Shown piece after piece: positions 25,269 to 32,760 of a DNA stretch of 64,000 bases. A program made the translations under genes and the position numbers. How positions within the stretch are numbered: position 1 is the first letter of the stretch; each line of letters begins with the position of its first letter. Origin of the DNA: Spirochaetota bacterium (lineage in GTDB: Bacteria > Spirochaetota > Brachyspiria > Brachyspirales > JACRPF01); the NCBI GenBank assembly GCA_016214035.1, contig JACRPF010000015.1, positions 186,001 through 250,000 of the forward strand, read 5' to 3'. The notes under the pieces are model-generated. The model did not search any database. It had not been told where the DNA came from and saw only the letters and a program-made list of their open reading frames with translations.

Positions 25269-27071
25269 TCACGGATTTCCGCCGGTGTGTTCATATGCTT
25301 TGCGTATCGGAAGGCCTTTTTCCGCGTCGGTTATCATCTTCCGTTCATTGCTCGCATCGATGTTGCGGACGATGGCACGGAGCAGTGTAATGCGATATTT
25401 CGCCAATAGTTCACTGATCCCGGCGCCGCCCAGGAACAGCCGCGCCCGCTGTACGCTTGCTATCTTTTCATCGTTGAGTACGGCACGGCGCTGATTCTGC
25501 GCGAGCGCCAGATAGTCGCGATAACCGCGCGCGAGGTAGAAGGGCGTGAACTCTTTTTTGAACGCTTCGTACGACATCTCTCCGAGCTGCAGGAGCGCGT
25601 AGAGCTGGCTCATTTTTATCGACGATTCGCCGCCGATGTTGAGATTGAGTCCCGGCGTCACTCCGTCCGCGTGCGGCGTGATATCCGCGAGGACACCTTC
25701 GCCTTTTGACCCTTTGATACAGGGTATCCAGCCGGTCATCCTGTTGAGCTTGATATTGTTCTCTTTCGACAGCATGAACATGAGAAAGTCGATGGCCGCG
25801 CGCTTTCGTTCGGGATCGTTTGCAGGAGTGGCGCATCCGAACCAGGTTCCGCTTACGGCGTTTTCGAAACCCGGTCCTTCGCTGACTGCCGCACCGGGAT
25901 CGGCGGGTCCGGGAAGCGGGAAATCACAAACACCAACCTCAAAGCCGTTGTCGCGTCCCTGTTCCACGAGCGTGTTGATGTCACCGGTCCATGAGGGTAT
26001 GAATACCGCGCGTTTCTGAATGAACATGAGCACCGCATCGTCGCGGTTCAGTCCGCTGAATCCCGGAGGGCTGTTGCGCCCTACGGCTGCCACCGTATCG
26101 AACTTCGCACGGTATGACGGATGATCGAGTCCGATGAGCCCGGTCTTCATGCCGATGTACTGTTCAACGGCGCTCACGCTGCAGTCGTGATTGAAGTCGA
26201 TCACATCGCGAGCTTTACTCGTGAGCGGTTGAAACCAGTTGTTCTCGAGTATGTGCGCCATGTGAAAACCGGAATTCGCGAGCGGCGCGGTGTTCGATTT
26301 TTTTATCAGCGCACACACGTTAAGGAATTCGCCGAATGTCGCCGGCGGTATATCGCTGCCGGTTATTTTTTTCAGAAGCGTTTTGTTGTACGCCATTCGC
26401 GTCAGGTGCATCGTTATCCCTACGGTCATGTATTCCTGTATCTCGGGATAGTAACATGCGCGGAGTCCGTCCTTGGTGGTGTCGCGCAGCGGCGTGTCTC
26501 TGAATTCATTTTCGGCGTTGTACGGGTTGGGTTCGTTGATGTATTCGGTGAGCGGCGTGAAATAGCGCATAAAGTAGCCGATGAGCAGGTGATACGGGAC
26601 ATAGCCCACCTGGATAAGGTCCGGCGGCGCCCCGCCTACCATCTGCGTGCTGAACCACTGTCCGTAGGTGTTGAACGGAATGCCGGATTGGATGATACGC
26701 ACATCCGGATGCAGTTTCCGGTACTCTTTCGCGAGAACCTCGATGCCGTCGCGGAATCCCGGTTCAAGCTGCCAGTGCGCGATGCGTATGGTAATCGTAC
26801 GCGTATGTGAGGAGCGCGGCAGGCGCATGCGGAATCCCGGTGTGATATCGCCGCCGGAAAGATCGGGATAGTTTTCGTTGACGAGTGCTTCCGCGGTGGT
26901 CCGGTAATTCGATGCAATGCCCGCGATAGTGTCACCCGGACGTACCGTGTAGATGCGGTCGCCGTCATCATGCTGATTGAGATACACCGCGATTGCCGAC
27001 ACGATGAATACCGCCGCGATGACCACGACGCCCAGTTGTCTCTTCAGAAATACGATAACCTGTTTGAACAT
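25269..27071 (-). CDS. Membrane-anchored LysM domain fused to a family 1 extracellular solute-binding protein
   Basis: This 600-residue protein has an N-terminal membrane anchor (about 13-31, LGVVVIAAVFIVSAIAVYL), a LysM motif (about 40-86, YTVRPGDTIAGIASNYRTT) and then a full SBP_bac_1 sugar-binding domain (about 93-545, IRIAHWQLEPGF, VGGAPPDLIQVGY, FPLPGPADPG). SBPs of this class deliver oligosaccharides to ABC permeases, but no permease or ATPase gene is in the operon. A LysM-SBP fusion is unusual; it could hold the binding domain at the peptidoglycan. Operon partners are two exported hydrolases downstream and an oxidoreductase upstream. Confidence 0.85.
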   Translation of the reverse strand: MFKQVIVFLKRQLGVVVIAAVFIVSAIAVYLNQHDDGDRIYTVRPGDTIAGIASNYRTTAEALVNENYPDLSGGDITPGFRMRLPRSSHTRTITIRIAHWQLEPGFRDGIEVLAKEYRKLHPDVRIIQSGIPFNTYGQWFSTQMVGGAPPDLIQVGYVPYHLLIGYFMRYFTPLTEYINEPNPYNAENEFRDTPLRDTTKDGLRACYYPEIQEYMTVGITMHLTRMAYNKTLLKKITGSDIPPATFGEFLNVCALIKKSNTAPLANSGFHMAHILENNWFQPLTSKARDVIDFNHDCSVSAVEQYIGMKTGLIGLDHPSYRAKFDTVAAVGRNSPPGFSGLNRDDAVLMFIQKRAVFIPSWTGDINTLVEQGRDNGFEVGVCDFPLPGPADPGAAVSEGPGFENAVSGTWFGCATPANDPERKRAAIDFLMFMLSKENNIKLNRMTGWIPCIKGSKGEGVLADITPHADGVTPGLNLNIGGESSIKMSQLYALLQLGEMSYEAFKKEFTPFYLARGYRDYLALAQNQRRAVLNDEKIASVQRARLFLGGAGISELLAKYRITLLRAIVRNIDASNERKMITDAEKGLPIRKAYEHTGGNP

Positions 27072-27100
27072 GGCGAGCTCCTTATGGATATTTCAACGCG

Positions 27101-28462
27101 TCAACGGATAATCGATCCTCCCTTTGCCAAGAGCGAGCGTACGTTCGCCGCGTCGATGCGGTGCACCGGCACATTGGTGCTGACGGCCTGCCATGCGGCA
27201 ACACCCGCGGCCTCGCCGGTCTGATTGCAGTTCACCTGCACACGGAGCGCCCCGTACGCGCCCTTATCCGCGTCGATGATCCTTCCGGCCACGAGAAGGT
27301 TTTCCGCATGCTCGGGGATGAGACAGCGGAGCGGTATCTGAAAATACGGCGGTGTTGCTTCCGTCTCCGGACGCCAGCGTTTCCAAACCGCACCGCCTGC
27401 GGGCGACACGAGCTCTTCGCGTCCGTCGAGATAGAGGAGACTCGTTCCGCCCGGGTGATGAATGTCCACGGGATAGGTGCCGTAGCCGACGGCGTCATCG
27501 AATTTCTTTCCATAGAGGAGGTCATCCTGCGTCATCCGGTAGAGGCATTGCGCATGCCAGGTCTCGCGTACGCCGAGCATCGGTGCCGCCGCTACGAGCA
27601 CCACCTTGGCTGCGGATTCACCGAAACGTTTACGTATCATGTCGAGGAAGGCTCGCGAGATGCGGCGGCCTTCCATGAGCGTACGGGTGAGCACATCGGG
27701 GTCGCTCGCGTCAACACCGTTGAGTCTCGGGCCGAAGATGTTCGATAGTTCCGGGGTATGCGGCACCACGCCGAACCAGGGATTGCTGCCGGGGAATTTG
27801 AATTCATCCGCGAGCGGACGCACGGCGCTCCAGATGTCGACACCGGGATTCTGTTTGCGCACCTCTTCAATGCCGTATGCCAGCGACTGATACGACACCG
27901 GCTGCAGTATGTCGTGCTTCACAGCGGGAAAGCCCGCGCGGCGGACAAGATCGCCGTCACCCGAGGCGTCGATGAACATGCGCGCCCGTATTGCGCGCCG
28001 CCCGCCCTTATCCTCGATGATGACGGCGGCGATGCGGCTGCCGTCCATGACCGGCATCGAGAATTTCGCGGAAAGGAACGGCCGCACGTTATGTTCGAGG
28101 AGGAGAGCGTCGAGTTCCACCGACATCTCGGCCGCGTTGAAATTGTACTGGTCGCGGTGTATCGGGGTGATATCGCGTATCGCATTGCGTGAGCGAAGCC
28201 GCGTTACCACCTCATCGAGAAGCCCGCCGATTATTTTTTCCTTTTTCGCAACGTCAAAAACGGAATGCCAGGCATTCACGAGTGCCGCCGTTGCAGTGCC
28301 GCCAAGCATTGTGTTCTGTTCCACCAGCGCCACGCTTGCTCCGAGGCGCGCTGCACGCACCGCCGCGAATACGCCGGTTACGCTTCCGCCGACGATGCAG
28401 ATATCGCATTCATGCGCCACGGGTACGTCGTGTGACGGGATGTGAACGGTTGCTGTGCTCAT
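27101..28462 (-). CDS. FAD-dependent oxidoreductase (PF12831 type)
   Basis: A 453-residue flavoprotein with the dinucleotide-binding start CDICIVGGSVTGVFAAVRAA, a second Gly-rich motif MFIDASGDGDLVRRAG and the C-terminal GRIIDADKGAYGALRVQ. This FAD_oxidored family is common in glycan-degradation loci of PVC and related bacteria, where it probably oxidises a sugar or prepares a glycoside for cleavage by elimination. No signal peptide, so cytoplasmic. The start overlaps the stop of the LamG gene by four bases (ATGA). The electron acceptor and substrate are unknown. Confidence 0.85.
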   Translation of the reverse strand: MSTATVHIPSHDVPVAHECDICIVGGSVTGVFAAVRAARLGASVALVEQNTMLGGTATAALVNAWHSVFDVAKKEKIIGGLLDEVVTRLRSRNAIRDITPIHRDQYNFNAAEMSVELDALLLEHNVRPFLSAKFSMPVMDGSRIAAVIIEDKGGRRAIRARMFIDASGDGDLVRRAGFPAVKHDILQPVSYQSLAYGIEEVRKQNPGVDIWSAVRPLADEFKFPGSNPWFGVVPHTPELSNIFGPRLNGVDASDPDVLTRTLMEGRRISRAFLDMIRKRFGESAAKVVLVAAAPMLGVRETWHAQCLYRMTQDDLLYGKKFDDAVGYGTYPVDIHHPGGTSLLYLDGREELVSPAGGAVWKRWRPETEATPPYFQIPLRCLIPEHAENLLVAGRIIDADKGAYGALRVQVNCNQTGEAAGVAAWQAVSTNVPVHRIDAANVRSLLAKGGSIIR

Positions 28463-29868
28463 CGTGCATAGTCCTTCTGAAGTATTTCCGTGTGTGCGGC
28501 CCGATGAAGGTCCATCATCTCTTCGTCGCGAAGTCCGCGCCGGAAGAGCGCAACGGCGCCGATGCGTCCGGTGAACTTCGGTCCGGTTGTAGGTCCGGCG
28601 ATGGTGAATGTAGCAGCTGCCGGTCCAGTAACCGCCGGAACACCGTGGACTCGTTTTCCGTTGAGATAATAACGATCACCGTCTGCGGTCCTGCACACCG
28701 CAATCGTCACCCATTCACCCGCGGGCACATCCGTCGCTACCGTAAGCCGCACCGATGCGCCTGCACCGGTATCAACAAGAAGTGCGCCGCGCGAGGTGAT
28801 GTCGTCGAGGCGCACAACCGTGAAGACGGTGACGCCGTCGTTGATCGATAATTCAGGGAACGCTGCGGCAGCTTCCGCGGAGAGACAAAGATCTGCTGTG
28901 CCGTCGAAGCGTCCGGCAAAGCCCGAGAACGGACCGCCGCGCTTGCGTTCGATTGTTCCGCCGGTCTCGTCAAGCGGATACGGTTTGCCGCAGATGATGG
29001 AACGGCGCGGACCTTTCGGTTCGCCGAACGTCCAGAACGCTGCAAGCGACGGATCGCCGACGAAGAGCTCCATGCTGTCCCACATGCGCCAGTACTCGTC
29101 GGGTCCGATGCAATTATTGAACGGGAATTCACAGCGGATGTCTTTCATGATCTCGGTGAACGTGTCGAGTTCCTTGACCGTTGACGGCGGCGATACGATG
29201 GTGACTGCCGGTTGTCCATCGTCGTGCGCCGTTGTTGACTGCGCAACGTTTGCCGGATCAACGCCCGTTACATTGCCGTCATGCACCGCCCACGGGCAGA
29301 GCATATCGTTCTGATTGTAGAAATTCTGGAAACCGTATTGCGCGTCGAACATCCATGCGTTGCGGTCCACATACGGTTCAACGGCGGTGCCCGTCCAGTA
29401 GATATATGACATGAGGTTTTTCACCGGCCCGGCATTCACCACATAACCGCGCTGTCCGTTACCCGCCGGTCCGCACACGGCGGATTGATCGCCGCCGGAG
29501 GGCGAGTAGTAGCCTTTCATTCCCAGATTGACGTAGAACATATACGCAAGCTCCGAGCGCGGACTCACGTTATTATAGCCCTCATCGGTGCTTCCGTCAA
29601 AGCTGAAGCGACCATTGAACATCTTGCCCGATACCGGAGACACGCGCGGAAGCCTCCATCCGGTGATATCCTTATTGCGTACCGGATCGTGATACACAAG
29701 CTGTGCCGCCCATGCGTTCGCGTTTCGCCAGCTCAGCTTGCCGTTCGATTTATAACCGCTCGTCTGTACGTAATTAGCATCCTGAAGCCAGGTAATGTCC
29801 TGTACTTCATCGTACAGAAGTCCTCCGCCCATGTCGTGCAGTGTATTTTTTTTCATCGGTGTCTTCAT
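28459..29868 (-). CDS. DUF1566-type lectin-fold protein with C-terminal LamG-like domain
   Basis: The ATG at 29868 has AAGGAG six bases upstream; the frame extends to 29925 inside the previous gene without a site. Residues 1-215 (LLYDEVQDITWLQDANY, DITGWRLPRVSP, CPWAVHDGNV) form a DUF1566-like domain, a C-type-lectin-like fold, and residues about 290-465 form a concanavalin-like LamG domain (VTVFTVVRLDDI, GEWVTIAVCRT, GRIGAVALFRRGL). There is no signal peptide although both domains usually bind extracellular glycan. It is a tandem paralogue of the gene just upstream in the operon. Confidence 0.75.
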   Translation of the reverse strand: MKTPMKKNTLHDMGGGLLYDEVQDITWLQDANYVQTSGYKSNGKLSWRNANAWAAQLVYHDPVRNKDITGWRLPRVSPVSGKMFNGRFSFDGSTDEGYNNVSPRSELAYMFYVNLGMKGYYSPSGGDQSAVCGPAGNGQRGYVVNAGPVKNLMSYIYWTGTAVEPYVDRNAWMFDAQYGFQNFYNQNDMLCPWAVHDGNVTGVDPANVAQSTTAHDDGQPAVTIVSPPSTVKELDTFTEIMKDIRCEFPFNNCIGPDEYWRMWDSMELFVGDPSLAAFWTFGEPKGPRRSIICGKPYPLDETGGTIERKRGGPFSGFAGRFDGTADLCLSAEAAAAFPELSINDGVTVFTVVRLDDITSRGALLVDTGAGASVRLTVATDVPAGEWVTIAVCRTADGDRYYLNGKRVHGVPAVTGPAAATFTIAGPTTGPKFTGRIGAVALFRRGLRDEEMMDLHRAAHTEILQKDYAR

Positions 29869-29885
29869 AACTGTCTCCTTGCACT

Positions 29886-30488
29886 TCATGCGTTCGCGGC
29901 AACATCGCCGTCGTGTACAGGCCATACAAATCTGCTGTTCGGGCGCGGCATGCCGTCACGCTGATTGCCCTCCGACGTGGTGAACACCCAAACCGCCGGC
30001 GACGGGAACGGGAGCTTCGGCGAACCGCACCAATATCCGTACGACTGCAGATGCTTCACCGGTCCGACATCAGCCTCGCCGCTCCACATCGCCGTCCAGC
30101 TGCCGAGCACGCCGAAGCGCCGCGGCCGTTTGCCGTCAACCGTCCACCAGCCTGTCAGACCGAGATTGACGTAATACATGTACGACATCTCCGCCTTGGG
30201 ACTTCTGATATTGTAGCCCTCATCGCTCGTGCCGTCCATGCGGAATTGATGATTGTAGTCTGCGCCGATGGGTTTTACCGCGGGCAAACGCCACCCGGTG
30301 ATATCCCTGCCGCGTACCGTATCGTGATAGACGAGTGTGTCAAGCCACGCCACTGCATCGGCCCAGGACATCTGACCCGTAGCCGATGCGCCGCTTGTCT
30401 TTGCGTAATTTGCATCCTGAAGCCAGGTTATATCGAGTACCGGGTCATAGAGGAGCCCGCCGCCGCGGTCGATGAGCTTAGTTTCCAT
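29886..30488 (-). CDS. DUF1566-type protein, first gene of the carbohydrate operon
   Basis: A 200-residue single-domain protein. The motifs LLYDPVLDITWLQDANY, DITGWRLPAVKP, DGTSDEGYN and WPVHDGDV repeat almost exactly in the following gene, so the two arose by duplication. AAGGAGA precedes the ATG. No signal peptide or membrane segment is visible. It lies behind a promoter divergent from an AraC gene and heads the operon, which continues through 19175 with gaps of 29 bases or less. The function of cytoplasmic DUF1566 proteins is unknown; a carbohydrate-binding role is inferred from the fold and operon. Confidence 0.75.
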   Translation of the reverse strand: METKLIDRGGGLLYDPVLDITWLQDANYAKTSGASATGQMSWADAVAWLDTLVYHDTVRGRDITGWRLPAVKPIGADYNHQFRMDGTSDEGYNIRSPKAEMSYMYYVNLGLTGWWTVDGKRPRRFGVLGSWTAMWSGEADVGPVKHLQSYGYWCGSPKLPFPSPAVWVFTTSEGNQRDGMPRPNSRFVWPVHDGDVAANA

Positions 30489-30551
30489 ACTGAAGTCTCC
30501 TTTTGTCTTATTGTCGCTTACTGCTCGTGATAATCATCCGATTATGCGTAA

Positions 30552-30594
30552 AATGTAAGCAAATCGCTTGCAAGATACAATGAACGGATATACT
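30552..30594. promoter_or_regulatory. Back-to-back divergent promoters with palindromic operator
   Basis: Minus strand: TTGTAT (30580-30575), 17 bases, TACATT (30557-30552), for the operon starting at 30488. Plus strand: TTGCAA (30568-30573), 15 bases, TATACT (30589-30594), for the AraC gene at 30632; this one is weaker because of its short spacer. The -35 boxes interleave at the perfect palindrome CTTGCAAG (30567-30574), next to AAGC-N5-GCTT (30557-30569). This is a plausible AraC operator for shared control. Confidence 0.5.
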
Positions 30595-30631
30595 ATTTGT
30601 TTGCACAAAGTTACTGCATGGAGTCACCGTC

Positions 30632-31420
30632 ATGAATCCCCGCATGAGTTTCTTTTTTCGGGGCGGTAAAGAAGAGCCCCGTTCGTCGATGAATCCCTGG
30701 CCTTTGCTGAAATATCCCTGGGTTCATATCGAGATACCGGTCGGCGGGGAATGGGATGTGACGATACATGACGCAACACTGCGCGTTCATGACGGTGAGA
30801 TGCTTATTATCAAACCGGGTGTAATGCATCGCCTGCGGAAAGCGACCGACGGCACCATGACGACTTTGTATGCGCTCATGTCGTGGATGCGCCGGGGAAG
30901 CGATGTCATCACATCGTACCGGTTTCCATCGGTGCTGCCGGAAGAGACGGGCATGAAAGTGCTGCCGATACTGCGAAAGCTCATAGCCAATGCTCAACAG
31001 CAGGGACTTGCTTTCTCTGCGCGTGAACAGGAACTCGGCTTTACGCTCCTTGAAGTGTTGAGTGTGCACGCTTCGGCGGATGACGAGAGCAGCGATGAGC
31101 CGCGCATAGCCTCGGCACTCGACCATATCGACATGTATTGGAACACAACGATACGGCGCGAGACGCTTGCGCAGATGACGGGGCTTTCACCGAGCCGGTT
31201 TCACAGCGTGTTTCAGAAAGCCACCGGGTTCGCGCCGCTTGAATATATCACGGCGATACGGCTGCAGCACGCATGCGACATGCTCGCGTCGACGAAGCGC
31301 TCCATCGGCGATATCGCATCCGCCTGCGGATTCACATCAGTGTATTATTTCTCGCGCTGTTTCAGCTCACATAAAAAGATAACGCCGTCCGCGTATCGCG
31401 AGGGGCAGCGGGAAGAATGA
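30632..31420 (+). CDS. AraC-family regulator of the adjacent carbohydrate operon
   Basis: A 262-residue protein with an N-terminal cupin-like domain (IIKPGVMHRLRKATDG) and the AraC DNA-binding domain at about 160-258 (LAQMTGLSPSRFHSVFQKA, GDIASACGFTSVYYFSRCF). TGGAG lies upstream of the ATG. It is divergent from the seven-gene minus-strand operon, with overlapping promoters and palindromes in the 143-base gap, so it is very probably the operon's regulator, likely an activator responding to an imported sugar. That link is inference. Confidence 0.9.
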   Translation: MNPRMSFFFRGGKEEPRSSMNPWPLLKYPWVHIEIPVGGEWDVTIHDATLRVHDGEMLIIKPGVMHRLRKATDGTMTTLYALMSWMRRGSDVITSYRFPSVLPEETGMKVLPILRKLIANAQQQGLAFSAREQELGFTLLEVLSVHASADDESSDEPRIASALDHIDMYWNTTIRRETLAQMTGLSPSRFHSVFQKATGFAPLEYITAIRLQHACDMLASTKRSIGDIASACGFTSVYYFSRCFSSHKKITPSAYREGQREE

Positions 31421-31483
31421 ACGCGCGCGTGTCGCTCGGGGCGGCAGTATATTTTTCTCAAATCGATAAAGAAGTTTCTATAA

Positions 31484-31927
31484 CTACACTTTTGTAAGTT
31501 CAATCCCCGCTTCCTTCAAAAAGGAAAGCGCGAATTCGTCAGGATAACCTTCAACAAAGAATATCCGTTTGATGCCGGCGTTGATGATCATTTTTGCGCA
31601 GAGACTGCACGGCTGATGTGTGCAGTAGAGATCCGACCCGTCGATATCGGTGCCGTGACGGGCGGCCTGTATAATGGCATTCTGTTCGGCGTGCGTGGCG
31701 CGGCATATTTCGTGACGTTCACCCGACGGTATGCCGAGTTTCTGGCGAAGGCACCCGCCGAGTTCCTCGCAGTGTTTCAGCCCTGCAGGCGCGCCGTTGT
31801 AACCGGTTGCGATGATGCGTTTTTCACGGACGATGACCGCGCCGACACTGCGCCGCATGCAGGTGGAGCGTGATGCCACCAGTACGGCGATGTCGATGAA
31901 ATAGCGGTTCCAGTCGGGGCGGTTCAT
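31484..31927 (-). CDS. dCMP deaminase (ComEB-like)
   Basis: A 147-residue zinc-dependent deaminase that converts dCMP to dUMP for thymidylate synthesis. Zinc ligands are His in ATHAEQNAI, with the proton-shuttling Glu, and the two Cys in [11 protein letters not shown]. The N-terminal [18 protein letters not shown] and [14 protein letters not shown] with a large insert holding further Cys and His residues match dCMP deaminases rather than cytidine deaminases. It is the last gene of a four-gene run behind the partner-switching regulators, with a 15-base gap; a functional link is not obvious. Confidence 0.92.
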   Translation of the reverse strand: MNRPDWNRYFIDIAVLVASRSTCMRRSVGAVIVREKRIIATGYNGAPAGLKHCEELGGCLRQKLGIPSGERHEICRATHAEQNAIIQAARHGTDIDGSDLYCTHQPCSLCAKMIINAGIKRIFFVEGYPDEFALSFLKEAGIELTKV

Positions 31928-31942
31928 CTGGGGCTCAACGGG

Positions 31943-32281
31943 CTATTTGCCGCACGCTTCAACGGCCTTGTCGTAATTGTCGTGTATCTCGAAGATATCC
32001 TCGAGTTCTACAATCTTGAATATTTTTTTTACCATGGGGGTTACGTTGCAGAGTACGAGCCGGCCTTTCTTTTCCTTGAGCTTGCGCATTGCCGAGATGA
32101 AAATACGCAGTCCGCTTGAACTCAGATACTCCACCTGTTTGAGGTCAAGTACCATACGGGTGACGCCCGCGTCGATCATTTTCTCGAATTCCGACTCAAT
32201 CTCGATTGACAGATTGACATCGAGCTTGCCTTCGAGGTGTACGATCTTCACATTGCCGTGGTCGCTCGTTTTCAGGTTCAT
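31943..32281 (-). CDS. STAS-domain anti-sigma-factor antagonist
   Basis: The ATG at 32281 has GAGG nine bases upstream; the frame also opens at a TTG at 32296. The 112-residue protein is a single STAS domain with the phosphorylation-site motif VEYLSSSGLRIF, whose Ser is the target of RsbW/SpoIIAB-type kinases. In its dephosphorylated state it would bind the anti-sigma kinase encoded just upstream. The gene order (PP2C phosphatase, kinase, antagonist) gives a full partner-switching set. The sigma factor or other output is not in the window. Confidence 0.9.
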   Translation of the reverse strand: MNLKTSDHGNVKIVHLEGKLDVNLSIEIESEFEKMIDAGVTRMVLDLKQVEYLSSSGLRIFISAMRKLKEKKGRLVLCNVTPMVKKIFKIVELEDIFEIHDNYDKAVEACGK

Positions 32282-32297
32282 TGCATGCATCCTCAAG

Positions 32298-32735
32298 TTA
32301 TAGTTTTTTTACCAGTGTCAGACGATTCTCGTCATTAGTCCGTTCGTAACGCACCGAGTCCATGAGCCGACGCATCAGATACACCCCGATACCGAGGTTC
32401 GCCCTGTCGAATACCGCTTTGCCGAGTTTAGGCTTTTTCTTGTTCGGCGTGAAGGCATCCGCCTTGTCGATGAACGTTATCGTGAACGCCTTCTCGTCGA
32501 TGCTCATCAGGACCTCGATAAACCCGTCCTCGCGGTTCTTGTAGCCGTGGAACACGATGTTGGAAAAGGCCTCATCGATGCAGATGAGTATATCGCTCTT
32601 TTTTTCTTCGGATACACCCGCCGTCATGAAAAGCTCACGGGCCTTTTCCTCTACAACGGAGAGGTTCTCGATCTTGCTGTTGACACGTACTGTTGTTTCC
32701 ACGTTCACTGCGTCTCCATCAGTATACAATGCCAT
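32298..32735 (-). CDS. Anti-sigma regulatory factor, RsbW-like HATPase kinase
   Basis: A 145-residue GHKL-type ATPase: ICIDEAFSNIVFHGY is the N-box and RANLGIGVYLMRRLMD the G-box. Such proteins bind a sigma factor and phosphorylate a STAS antagonist. The start is uncertain: a GTG at 32708 fits the usual family N-terminus and has GGAG just upstream, while the ATG at 32735 is inside what looks like a promoter (TTGACT, 16 bases, TATACT at 32726-32721). It lies between the PP2C phosphatase and STAS genes, 25 and 16 bases away. Confidence 0.88.
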   Translation of the reverse strand: MALYTDGDAVNVETTVRVNSKIENLSVVEEKARELFMTAGVSEEKKSDILICIDEAFSNIVFHGYKNREDGFIEVLMSIDEKAFTITFIDKADAFTPNKKKPKLGKAVFDRANLGIGVYLMRRLMDSVRYERTNDENRLTLVKKL

Positions 32736-32760
32736 GTGCGAAAGTCAATATAAAATACGC

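Noticed and set aside
26121-26810. 229-codon plus-strand frame
   Set aside because: Antisense to the LysM-SBP gene; no family motifs or ribosome site.
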